This document shows positions 1-9,630 of a stretch of 64,000 bases of DNA, one piece after another. Origin of the DNA: Odiellus spinosus (Eukaryota; Arthropoda; Arachnida; Opiliones; Phalangiidae). How positions within the stretch are numbered: the first letter of the stretch is position 1; each line of letters starts with the position of its first letter. The stretch lies in assembly GCA_963920705.1 (NCBI GenBank), contig CAWUCO010000232.1, positions 124,001-188,000 of the forward strand, given 5' to 3'. The notes under the pieces are model-generated. The model saw only the letters and a program-made list of their open reading frames with translations, made no database searches and was not told the DNA's origin. The position numbers and the translations under genes were made by a program.

Positions 1-822
1 CTTGGATTTTTAAGCGTTTTTGCTTAATTTTAACCAATTTTATATTTGTCACAATTTTGCAATTTAGACAAAACCAAAGTCATTCGAAAGAGCAATTAAT
101 GGACAGTCTAAATAATAATAGTTTTCAAAAATCCGTTGAAAAACAAGAAAAATATGGCCAATTCAAGAAATCATAGAATATCAAAATAGTCAAATTTCAG
201 ATTTTCAAAATTCGCTTTTTGATATTAGATGTTTTTTGAATTGTCCATATTTTCCATGTTTTTCAACGGATTTTCCAAAACTCTTGATTTTCAGATAGAC
301 CAATATTTGCTCTTTCGAGTGGTCTTAATTTTATCTAAATCGCTTAAAAATCAAAAGTTTTGTGTCCATTTTAATCCAATAATCTTGGATTTTTTAGTGT
401 TTTTGCTTTATTTTAACCAATTTTATATTTGTCACAATTTGGCAATTTAGACAAAACCAAAGTCATTCGAAAGAGCAATTAATGGACAGTCTAAATAACA
501 AGAGTTTTCAAAAATCCGTTGAAAAACAAGAAAAATATGGCCAATTCAAGAAATCATACAATATCAAAATAGTCAAATTTCAGATTTTCAAAATTCGCTT
601 TTTGATATTAGATGCTTTTTGAATTGTCCAGATTTTCCATGTTTTTCAACGGATTTTCCAAAACTCTTGATTTTCAGATAGACCAATATTTGCTCTTTCG
701 AGTGGTCTTAATTTTGTCTAAATCGCTTAAAAATCAAAAGTTTTGTGTCCATTTTAATCCAATAATCTTGGATTTTTAAGTGTTTTTGCTTTATTTTAAC
801 CAATTTTATATTTGTCACAATT
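1..822 (+). repeat. Left-edge monomers (one partial, two full)
   Basis: The window opens inside linker L; the first marks are at 57 and 440. The unit at 57 carries the 'aataataatag' and 'tcatag' variants; the unit at 440 has a g in the mark itself ('ttggcaattt'). The array clearly continues to the left of the window. Confidence 0.9.
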
Positions 823-3503
823 TTGCAATTTAGACAAAACCAAAGTCATACGAAAGAGCAATTAATGGACAGTCTAAATAACAAGAGTTTTCAAAAATCC
901 GTTGAAAAACAAGAAAAATATGGCCAATTCAAGAAATCAAACAATATCAAAATAGTCAAATTTCAGATTTGAAAAATTCGCTTTTTGATATTAGATGTTT
1001 TTTGAACTGTCCATATTTTCCATGTTTTTCAACGGATTTTCCAAAACTCTTGTTTTTTAGATAGACCAATATTTGCTCTTTCGAGTGGTCTTAATTTTGC
1101 CTAAATCGCTTAAAAATCAAAAGTTTTGTGTCCATTTTAATCCAATAATCTTGGATTTTTAAGCGTTTTTGCTTAATTTTAACCAATTTTATATTTGTCA
1201 CAATTTTGCAATTTAGACAAAACCAAAGTCATTCGAAAGAGCAATTAATGGACAGTCTAAATAATAATAGTTTTCAAAAATCCGTTGAAAAACAAGAAAA
1301 ATATGGCCAATTCAAGAAATCATAGAATATCAAAATAGTCAAATTTCAGATTTTAAAAATTCGCTTTTTGATATTAGATGTTTTTTGATTTGGCTATATT
1401 TTCCATGTTTTTCAACGGATTTTCCAAAATTCTTGTTTTTTAGATAGACCAATATTTGCTCTTTCGAGTGGTCTTAATTTTGTCTAAATCGCTTAAAAAT
1501 CAAAAGTTTTGTGTCCATTTTAATCCAATAATCTTGGATTTTTTAGTGTTTTTTCTTTATTTTAACCAATTTTATATTTGTCACAGTTTTGCAATTTAGA
1601 CAAAACCAAAGTCATTCGAAAGAGCAATTAATGGACAGTCTAAATAACAAGAGTTTTCAAAAATCCGTTGAAAAACAAGAAAAATATGGCCAATTCAAGA
1701 AATCATACAATATCAAAATAGTCAAATTTCAGATTTTAAAAATTCGCTTTTTGATATTAGATGTTTTTTGAATTGTCCATATTTTCCATGTTTTTCAACG
1801 GATTTTCCAAAACTCTTGTTTTTTAGATAGACCAATATTTGCTCTTTCGAGTTGTCTTAATTTTGTCTAAATCACTTAAAAATCAAAAGTTTTGTGTCCA
1901 TTTTAATCCAATAATCTTGGATTTTTAAGCGTTTTTGCTTAATTTTAACCAATTTTATATTTGTCACAATTTTGCAATTTAGACAAAACCAAAGTCATTC
2001 GAAAGAGCAATTAATGGACAGTCTAAATAATAAGAGTTTTCAAAAATCCGTTGAAAAACAAGAAAAATATGGCCAATTCAAGAAATCATAGAATATCAAA
2101 ATAGTCAAATTTCAGATTTTCAAAATTCGTTTTTTGATATTAGATGTTTTTTGAATTGTCCATATTTTCCATGTTTTTCAACGGATTTTCCAAAACTCTT
2201 GATTTTCAGATAGACCAATATTTGCTCTTTCGAGTGGTCTTAATTTTGTCTAAATCGCTTAAAAATCAAAAGTTTTGTGTCCATTTGAATCCTATAATCT
2301 CGGATTTTTAAGCGTTTTTGCTTAATTTTAACCAATTTTATATTTGTCACAATTTTGCAATTTAGACAAAACCAAAGTCATTCGAAAGAGCAATTAATGG
2401 ACAGTCTAAATAATAAGAGTTTTCAAAAATCCGTTGAAAAACAAGAAAAATATGGCCAATTCAAGAAATCAAACAATATCAAAATAGTCAAATTTCAGAT
2501 TTGAAAAATTCGCTTTTTGATATTAGATGTTTTTTGAACTGTCCATATTTTCCATGTTTTTCAACGGATTTTCCAAAACTCTTGTTTTTTAGATAGACCA
2601 ATATTTGCTCTTTCGAGTGGTCTTAATTTTGCCTAAATCGCTTAAAAATCAAAAGTTTTGTGTCCATTTTAATCCAATAATCTTGGATTTTTAAGCGTTT
2701 TTGCTTAATTTTAACCAATTTTATATTTGTCACAATTTTGCAATTTAGACAAAACCAAAGTCATTCGAAAGAGCAATTAATGGACAGTCTAAATAATAAT
2801 AGTTTTCAAAAATCCGTTGAAAAACAAGAAAAATATGGCCAATTCAAGAAATCATAGAATATCAAAATAGTCAAATTTCAGATTTTAAAAATTCGCTTTT
2901 TGATATTAGATGTTTTTTGATTTGGCTATATTTTCCATGTTTTTCAACGGATTTTCCAAAATTCTTGTTTTTTAGATAGACCAATATTTGCTCTTTCGAG
3001 TGGTCTTAATTTTGTCTAAATCGCTTAAAAATCAAAAGTTTTGTGTCCATTTTAATCCAATAATCTTGGATTTTTTAGTGTTTTTTCTTTATTTTAACCA
3101 ATTTTATATTTGTCACAGTTTTGCAATTTAGACAAAACCAAAGTCATTCGAAAGAGCAATTAATGGACAGTCTAAATAACAAGAGTTTTCAAAAATCCGT
3201 TGAAAAACAAGAAAAATATGGCCAATTCAAGAAATCATACAATATCAAAATAGTCAAATTTCAGATTTTAAAAATTCGCTTTTTGATATTAGATGTTTTT
3301 TGAATTGTCCATATTTTCCATGTTTTTCAACGGATTTTCCAAAACTCTTGTTTTTTAGATAGACCAATATTTGCTCTTTCGAGTGGTCTTAATTTTGTCT
3401 AAATCGCTTAAAAATCAAAAGTTTTGTGTCCATTTGAATTCTATAATCTTGGATTTTTAAGCGTTTTTGCTTAATTTTAACCAATTTTATATTTGTCACA
3501 ATT
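823..3503 (+). repeat. Partial four-monomer HOR (1532-bp spacing)
   Basis: Monomers at 823, 1206 and 1589 match those at 2355, 2738 and 3121 in order, 1532 bp (4 x 383) apart. Shared rare variants are 'tcaaac' with 'atttgaaaaa' and 'gaactgtcc' (823/2355), 'gatttggct' with 'attcttg' (1206/2738), and 'cacagttttg' before 1589/3121. The fourth position differs (1972 has tcatag, 3504 has tcatac), so the repeat is incomplete. The first unit also differs: 823 has atacg/aacaag, 2355 has attcg/aataag. Confidence 0.75.
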
Positions 3504-3506
3504 TTG

Positions 3507-3614
3507 CAATTTAGACAAAACCAAAGTCATTCGAAAGAGCAATTAATGGACAGTCTAAATAACAAGAGTTTTCAAAAATCCGTTGAAAAACAAGAAAAAT
3601 ATGGCCAATTCAAG
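3507..3614 (+). repeat. Arm 1 of the monomer's inverted repeat
   Basis: 108 bp running from 'caatttagac' to 'ccaattcaag'. Aligned by hand against the reverse complement of 3682-3789, about 87 of 108 bases match without gaps. The longest shared runs are the 18-bp box (3575-3592), a 12-bp run around 'tcgaaagagcaa', a 12-bp run 'atttagacaaaa' and a 10-bp run 'caagagtttt'. The most diverged part is the middle, around 'ttaatggacagtctaaata'. Confidence 0.93.
3575..3592 (+). other. 18-bp box shared by both arms (arm 1 copy)
   Basis: The run aaaatccgttgaaaaaca is identical in arm 1 and, inverted, in arm 2 of the reference unit, and is the longest perfect match between arms that otherwise differ at about one base in five. 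It recurs at the same offset in nearly every monomer. Its left part, tccgttgaaaa, resembles the start of the mammalian CENP-B box, but the cggg end is missing. A protein-binding role is inference only. Confidence 0.5.
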
Positions 3615-3681
3615 AAATCATACAATATCAAAATAGTCAAATTTCAGATTTTAAAAATTCGCTTTTTGATATTAGATGTTT
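3615..3681. repeat. Spacer S with its own 10-bp inverted repeat
   Basis: 67-bp loop between the two arms, about 19% G+C. It holds 'aatatcaaaa' near its left end and the exact inverse 'ttttgatatt' near its right end, about 30 bp apart, so it extends the dyad of the arms. Common variants across the array are tcatac / tcatag / tcaaac / ccatac at the left end, gattttc or gatttta in the middle, and gatgtttt or gatgcttt at the right end. The tag variant puts a stop codon in the frame that otherwise runs through arm 1. Confidence 0.85.
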
Positions 3682-3789
3682 TTTGAATTGTCCATATTTT
3701 CCATGTTTTTCAACGGATTTTCCAAAACTCTTGTTTTTTAGATAGACCAATATTTGCTCTTTCGAGTGGTCTTAATTTTGTCTAAATCG
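3682..3789 (-). repeat. Arm 2 of the monomer's inverted repeat
   Basis: 108 bp from 'tttgaattgtcc' to 'gtctaaatcg', reverse-complement partner of arm 1 at about 81% identity. It is the more variable arm across the array: its first bases occur as gaattgtcc, gaattggct, gaactgtcc, gatttggct and gaattctcc, and its middle as either 'cttgttttttag' or 'cttgattttcag'. These alternatives are the best markers of monomer subfamilies. Confidence 0.93.
3704..3721 (-). other. 18-bp box shared by both arms (arm 2 copy)
   Basis: Exact reverse complement of the arm 1 box at 3575-3592. Subfamilies alter this copy: caacgg becomes caatgg in many units of 44.7-54.5 kb, caaggg in most units after 57.9 kb, and caactg in the five units that begin at 20738, 23773, 30960, 33245 and 35913. 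Confidence 0.5.
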
Positions 3790-3889
3790 CTTAAAAATCA
3801 AAAGTTTTGTGTCCATTTGAATTCTATAATCTTGGATTTTTAAGCGTTTTTGCTTAATTTTAACCAATTTTATATTTGTCACAATTTTG
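3790..3889. repeat. Linker L with a second 10-bp inverted repeat
   Basis: 100 bp joining arm 2 of one unit to arm 1 of the next, about 22% G+C. It begins 'cttaaaaatc' and holds the exact inverse 'gatttttaag' about 40 bp later, giving a second dyad axis per monomer. Variant forms are 'aagcgtttttgcttaatt', 'aagtgtttttgctttatt' and 'ttagtgttttt', plus a form with a 13-bp deletion ('ggattgcttt'). Confidence 0.85.
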
Positions 3890-5801
3890 CAATTTAGACA
3901 AAACCAAAGTCATACGAAAGAGCAATTAATGGACAGTCTAAATAACAAGAGTTTTCAAAAATCCGTTGAAAAACAAGAAAAATATGGCCAATTCAAGAAA
4001 TCATACAATATCAAAATAGTCAAATTTCAGATTTTAAAAATTCGCTTTTTGATATTAGATGCTTTTTGAATTGTCCAGATTTTCCATGTTTTTCAACGGA
4101 TTTTCCAAAACTCTTGATTTTCAGATAGACCAATATTTGCTCTTTCGAGTGGTCTTAATTTTGTCTAAATCGCTTAAAAATCAAAAGTTTTGTGTCCATT
4201 TTAATCCAATAATCTTGGATTTTTAAGTGTTTTTGCTTTATTTTAACCAATTTTATATTTGTCACAATTTTGCAATTTAGACAAAACCAAAGTCATACGA
4301 AAGAGCAATTAATGGACAGTCTAAATAACAAGAGTTTTCAAAAATCCGTTGAAAAACAAGAAAAATATGGCCAATTCAAGAAATCATACAATATCAAAAT
4401 AGTCAAATTTCAGATTTTAAAAATTCGCTTTTTGATATTAGATGCTTTTTGAATTGTCCATATTTTCCATGTTTTTCAACGGATTTTCCAAAACTTTTGT
4501 TTTTTAGATAGACCAATATTTGCTATTTCGAGTGGTCTTAATTTTGTCTAAATCGCTTAAAAATCAAAAGTTTTGTGTCCATTTGAATCCAATAATCTTG
4601 GATTTTTAAGTGTTTTTGCTTTATTTTAACCAATTTTATATTTGTCACAATTTTGCAATTTAGACAAAACCAAAGTCATTCGAAAGAGCAATTAATGGAC
4701 AGTCTAAATAACAAGAGTTTTCAAAAATCCGTTGAAAAACAAGAAAAATATGGCCAATTCAAGAAATCATACAATATCAAAATAGTCAAATTTCAGATTT
4801 TAAAAATTCGCTTTTTGATATTAGATGTTTTTTGAACTGTCCATATTTTCCATGTTTTTCAACGGATTTTCCAAAACTCTTGTTTTTTAGATAGACCAAT
4901 ATTTGCTCTTTCGAGTGGTCTTAATTTTGCCTAAATCGCTTAAAAATCAAAAGTTTTGTGTCCATTTTAATCCAATAATCTTGGATTTTTAAGCGTTTTT
5001 GCTTAATTTTAACCAATTTTATATTTGTCACAATTTTGCAATTTAGACAAAACCAAAGTCATTCGAAAGAGCAATTAATGGACAGTCTAAATAATAAGAG
5101 TTTTCAAAAATCCGTTGAAAAACAAGAAAAATATGGCCAATTCAAGAAATCATAGAATATCAAAATAGTCAAATTTCAGATTTTAAAAATTCGCTTTTTG
5201 ATATTAGATGTTTTTTGAATTGGCTATATTTTCCATGTTTTTCAACGGATTTTCCAAAACTCTTGTTTTTTAGATAGACCAATATTTGCTCTTTTGAGTG
5301 GTCTTAATTTTGTCTAAATCGCTTAAAAATCAAAAGTTTTGTGTCCATTTGAATCCTATAATCTTGGATTTTTAAGCGTTTTTGCTTAATTTTAACCAAT
5401 TTTATATTTGTCACAATTTTGCAATTTAGACAAAACCAAAGTCATTCGAAAGAGCAATTAATGGACAGTCTAAATAACAAGAGTTTTCAAAAATCCGTTG
5501 AAAAACAAGAAAAATATGGCCAATTCAAGAAATCATACAATATCAAAATAGTCAAATTTCAGATTTTCAAAATTCGCTTTTTGATATTAGATGTTTTTTG
5601 AATTGGCTATATTTTCCATGTTTTTCAACGGATTTTCCAAAACTCTTGTTTTTTAGATAGACCAATATTTGCTCTTTCGAGTGGTCTTAATTTTGTCTAA
5701 ATCGCTTAAAAATCAAAAGTTTTGTGTCCATTTTAATCCAATAATCTTGGATTTTTTAGTGTTTTTGCTTTATTTTAACCAATTTTATATTTGTCACAAT
5801 T
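3887..5801 (+). repeat. Five-monomer block B, copy 1
   Basis: Monomers at 3887, 4270, 4653, 5036 and 5419 follow the order: atacg unit ending gattttcag; atacg unit ending aaacttttg; gaactgtcc unit; tcatag unit with cttttgag; gattttc unit. The same order recurs at 13461 and 16908. Copy 1 differs in the last unit (gaattggct and ttttttag, where the others have gaattgtcc and gattttcag) and carries a private change (tgctatttcg) in the second. Confidence 0.75.
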
Positions 5802-6566
5802 TTGCAATTTAGACAAAACCAAAGTCATTCGAAAGAGCAATTAATGGACAGTCTAAATAACAAGAGTTTTCAAAAATCCGTTGAAAAACAAGAAAAATAT
5901 GGCCAATTCAAGAAATCATACAATATCAAAATAGTCAAATTTCAGATTTTAAAAATTCGCTTTTTGATATTAGATGTTTTTTGAATTGTCCATATTTTCC
6001 ATGTTTTTCAACGGATTTTCCAAAACTCTTGTTTCTTATATAGACCAATATTTGCTCTTTCGAGTGGTCTTAATTTTGTCTAAATCGCTTAAAAATCAAA
6101 AGTTTTGTGTCCATTTGAATCCTATAATCTTGGATTTTTAAGCGTTTTTGCTTAATTTTAACCAATTTTATATTTGTCACAATTTTGCAATTTAGACAAA
6201 ACCAAAGTCATTCGAAAGAGCAATTAATGGACAGTCTAAATAACAAGAGTTTTCAAAAATCCGTTGAAAAACAAGAAAAATATGGCCAATTCAAGAAATC
6301 ATACAATATCAAAATAGTCAAATTTCAGATTTTAAAAATTCGCTTTTTGATATTAGATTTTTTTGAATTCTCCATATTTTCCATGTTTTTCAACGGATTT
6401 TCCAAAACTCTTGATTTTCAGATAGACCAATATTTGCTCTTTCGAGTGGTCTTAATTTTGTCTAAATCGCTTAAAAATCAAAAGTTTTGTGTCCATTTGA
6501 ATCCTATAATCTTGGATTTTTAAGTGTTTTTGCTTTATTTTAACCAATTTTATATTTGTCACAATT
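5802..6566 (+). repeat. Two monomers leading into the first inversion
   Basis: The unit at 5802 has a private 'gtttcttatatag' in arm 2. The unit at 6185 has a 1-bp shorter T run ('gatttttttgaattc'), so it is 382 bp; the lost base removes a stop codon and lengthens an open frame to 112 codons from a TTG, which I regard as chance. The same shortened form precedes the second inversion at 26.99 kb. Confidence 0.8.
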
Positions 6567-6676
6567 TTGCAATTTAGACAAAACCAAAGTCATTCGAAAG
6601 AGCAATTAATGGACAGTCTAAATAATAAGAGTTTTCAAAAATCCGTTGAAAAACAAGAAAAATATGGCCAATTCAA

Positions 6677-7020
6677 AAAACATCTAATATCAAAAAGCGA
6701 ATTTTTAAAATCTGAAATTTGACTATTTTGATATTGTATGGTTTCTTGAATTGGCCATATTTTTCTTGTTTTTCAACAGATTTTTGAAAACTCTTATTAT
6801 TTAGACTGTCCATTAATTGCTCTTTCGAATGACTTTGGTTTTGTCTAAATTGCAAAATTGTGACAAATATAAATTTGGTTAAAATAATGCAAAAACACTT
6901 AAAAATCCAAGATTATTGGATTCAAATGGACACAAAACTTTTGATTTTTAAGCGATTTAGACAAAACTAAGACCACTCGAAAGAGCAAATATTGGTCTAT
7001 CTGAAAATCAAGAGTTTTGG
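6677..7020 (-). repeat. Inverted satellite unit 1
   Basis: Within the plus-oriented array this tract reads as the reverse complement: S', then arm 1 inverted (6745-6852), L' (6853-6952), then arm 2 inverted up to 7020. The left junction lies in 'caattcaa' (6669-6676), where arm 1 changes into inverted arm 2. The right junction lies in the 18-bp box (7021-7038), where inverted arm 2 changes back to arm 1. Because the arms are inverted homologues, the 383-bp register is unbroken: marks fall at 6567, 6950 and 7333. A simple flip would leave the same crossover point at both ends; here the points differ, which favours a template switch out and back. Confidence 0.93.
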
Positions 7021-7715
7021 AAAATCCGTTGAAAAACAAGAAAAATATGGCCAATTCAAGAAATCATACAATATCAAAATAGTCAAATTTCAGATTTTCA
7101 AAATTCGCTTTTTGATATTAGATGTTTTTTGAATTGTCCATATTTTCCATGTTTTTCAACGGATTTTCCAAAACTCTTGATTTTCAGATAGACCAATATT
7201 TGCTCTTTCGAGTGGTCTTAATTTTATCTAAATCGCTTAAAAATCAAAAGTTTTGTGTCCATTTTAATCCAATAATCTTGGATTTTTTAGTGTTTTTGCT
7301 TTATTTTAACCAATTTTATATTTGTCACAATTTTGCAATTTAGACAAAACCAAAGTCATTCGAAAGAGCAATTAATGGACAGTCTAAATAACAAGAGTTT
7401 TCAAAAATCCGTTGAAAAACAAGAAAAATATGGCCAATTCAAGAAATCATACAATATCAAAATAGTCAAATTTCAGATTTTCAAAATTCGCTTTTTGATA
7501 TTAGATGTTTTTTGAATTGTCCATATTTTCCATGTTTTTCAACGGATTTTCCAAAACTCTTGTTTTTTAGATAGACCAATATTTGCTCTTTCGAGTGGTC
7601 TTAATTTTGTCTAAATCGCTTAAAAATCAAAAGTTTTGTGTCCATTTTAATCCAATAATCTTGGATTTTTAAGTGTTTTTGCTTTATTTTAACCAATTTT
7701 ATATTTGTCACAATT

Positions 7716-9630
7716 TTGCAATTTAGACAAAACCAAAGTCATACGAAAGAGCAATTAATGGACAGTCTAAATAACAAGAGTTTTCAAAAATCCGTTGAAA
7801 AACAAGAAAAATATGGCCAATTCAAGAAATCATACAATATCAAAATAGTCAAATTTCAGATTATAAAAATTCGCTTTTTGATATTAGATGCTTTTTGAAT
7901 TGTCCATATTTTCCATGTTTTTCAACGGATTTTCCAAAACTTTTGTTTTTTAGATAGACCAATATTTGCTCTTTCGAGTGGTCTTAATTTTGTCTAAATC
8001 GCTTAAAAATCAAAAGTTTTGTGTCCATTTGAATCCAATAATCTTGGATTTTTAAGTGTTTTTGCTTTATTTTAACCAATTTTATATTTGTCACAATTTT
8101 GCAATTTAGACAAAACCAAAGTCATTCGAAAGAGCAATTAATGGACAGTCTAAATAACAAGAGTTTTCAAAAATCCGTTGAAAAACAAGAAAAATATGGC
8201 CAATTCAAGAAATCATACAATATCAAAATAGTCAAATTTCAGATTTTAAAAATTCGCTTTTTGATATTAGATGCTTTTTGAATTGTCCAGATTTTCCATG
8301 TTTTTCAACGGATTTTCCAAAACTCTTGATTTTCAGATAGACCAATATTTGCTCTTTCGAGTGGTCTTAATTTTGTCTAAATCGCTTAAAAATCAAAAGT
8401 TTTGTGTCCATTTTAATCCAATAATCTTGGATTTTTAAGTGTTTTTGCTTTATTTTAACCAATTTTATATTTGTCACAATTTTGCAATTTAGACAAAACC
8501 AAAGTCATACGAAAGAGCAATTAATGGACAGTCTAAATAACAAGAGTTTTCAAAAATCCGTTGAAAAACAAGAAAAATATGGCCAATTCAAGAAATCAAA
8601 CAATATCAAAATAGTCAAATTTCAGATTTGAAAAATTCGCTTTTTGATATTAGATGTTTTTTGAACTGTCCATATTTTCCATGTTTTTCAACGGATTTTC
8701 CAAAACTCTTGTTTTTTAGATAGACCAATATTTGCTCTTTCGAGTGGTCTTAATTTTGCCTAAATCGCTTAAAAATCAAAAGTTTTGTGTCCATTTTAAT
8801 CCAATAATCTTGGATTTTTAAGCGTTTTTGCTTAATTTTAACCAATTTTATATTTGTCACAATTTTGCAATTTAGACAAAACCAAAGTCATTCGAAAGAG
8901 CAATTAATGGACAGTCTAAATAATAATAGTTTTCAAAAATCCGTTGAAAAACAAGAAAAATATGGCCAATTCAAGAAATCATAGAATATCAAAATAGTCA
9001 AATTTCAGATTTTAAAAATTCGCTTTTTGATATTAGATGTTTTTTGAATTGGCTATATTTTCCATGTTTTTCAACGGATTTTCCAAAACTCTTGTTTTTT
9101 AGATAGACCAATATTTGCTCTTTCGAGTGGTCTTAATTTTGTCTAAATCGCTTAAAAATCAAAAGTTTTGTGTCCATTTTAATCCAATAATCTTGGATTT
9201 TTTAGTGTTTTTTCTTTATTTTAACCAATTTTATATTTGTCACAGTTTTGCAATTTAGACAAAACCAAAGTCATTCGAAAGAGCAATTAATGGACAGTCT
9301 AAATAACAAGAGTTTTCAAAAATCCGTTGAAAAACAAGAAAAATATGGCCAATTCAAGAAATCATACAATATCAAAATAGTCAAATTTCAGATTTTAAAA
9401 ATTCGCTTTTTGATATTAGATGTTTTTTGAATTGTCCATATTTTCCATGTTTTTCAACGGATTTTCCAAAACTCTTGTTTTTTAGATAGACCAATATTTG
9501 CTCTTTCGAGTGGTCTTAATTTTGTCTAAATCGCTTAAAAATCAAAAGTTTTGTGTCCATTTTAATCCAATAATCTTGGATTTTTAAGTGTTTTTGCTTT
9601 ATTTTAACCAATTTTATATTTGTCACAATT
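7716..9630 (+). repeat. Five-monomer HOR (1915 bp), copy 1
   Basis: Units at 7716, 8099, 8482, 8865 and 9248. Order of markers: atacg with the rare 'gattataaaa' and aaacttttg; attcg with gatgc and gtccaga; atacg with tcaaac and gaactgtcc; aataataatag with tcatag and gaattggct; cacagttttg with tcatac. The next 1915 bp repeats the order and, as far as I can read, nearly every base. Confidence 0.88.

Larger units (their letters stand above)
3504..3886 (+). repeat. Reference monomer of the satellite (383 bp)
   Basis: Chosen as a typical unit because closely similar copies occur at 3121, 11163, 11546, 13078 and 16525. Order after the ttg mark: arm 1 (3507-3614), spacer S (3615-3681), arm 2 (3682-3789), linker L (3790-3889, running into the next unit's ttg). 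The two arms are inverted copies, so the monomer looks like a tail-to-tail duplication of an ancestral unit of about 191 bp. The plus strand is A-rich in arm 1 and T-rich in arm 2 and L. CpG dinucleotides are few but sit at mirrored places in the two arms (TCGA in 'attcgaaag' and 'tttcgagt'; ccg/cgg in 'atccgttg' and 'caacggat'). Confidence 0.95.

Noticed and set aside
3526-3546. CENP-B box match at 'attcgaaagagcaattaatgg' in arm 1
   Set aside because: The ttcg start and one a fit, but the cggg end is aatt. Too few of the essential bases agree.
3504-3686. Recurrent 60-codon open frame (…FRQNQSHSKEQLMDSLNNK…) present in dozens of copies
   Set aside because: It starts at TTG, recurs once per 383-bp unit because the unit recurs, and is broken by stops (tcatag, tcaaac with tga) in many copies. 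383 is not a multiple of three, so frames shift at each unit. No promoter, splice pattern or known domain is visible.
6673-6855. A minus-strand gene in the array
   Set aside because: The minus-strand frame is the same satellite frame in an inverted unit, so it reflects the inversion and not a gene.
6669-7038. Inversions as fold-back or chimeric-read assembly artefacts
   Set aside because: Not fully excluded, but four units share exact junctions, keep the register, and carry linked private bases not found in the local plus-strand units. Random artefacts would not do this.
7122-7343. 73-codon open frame starting at a true ATG in arm 2 (also at 229 and 15165)
   Set aside because: It is simply the arm 2/linker frame when the gattttcag and 'ttagtg' variants remove stops. 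Composition is AT-driven (F, L, I, K) and it is absent from most units.
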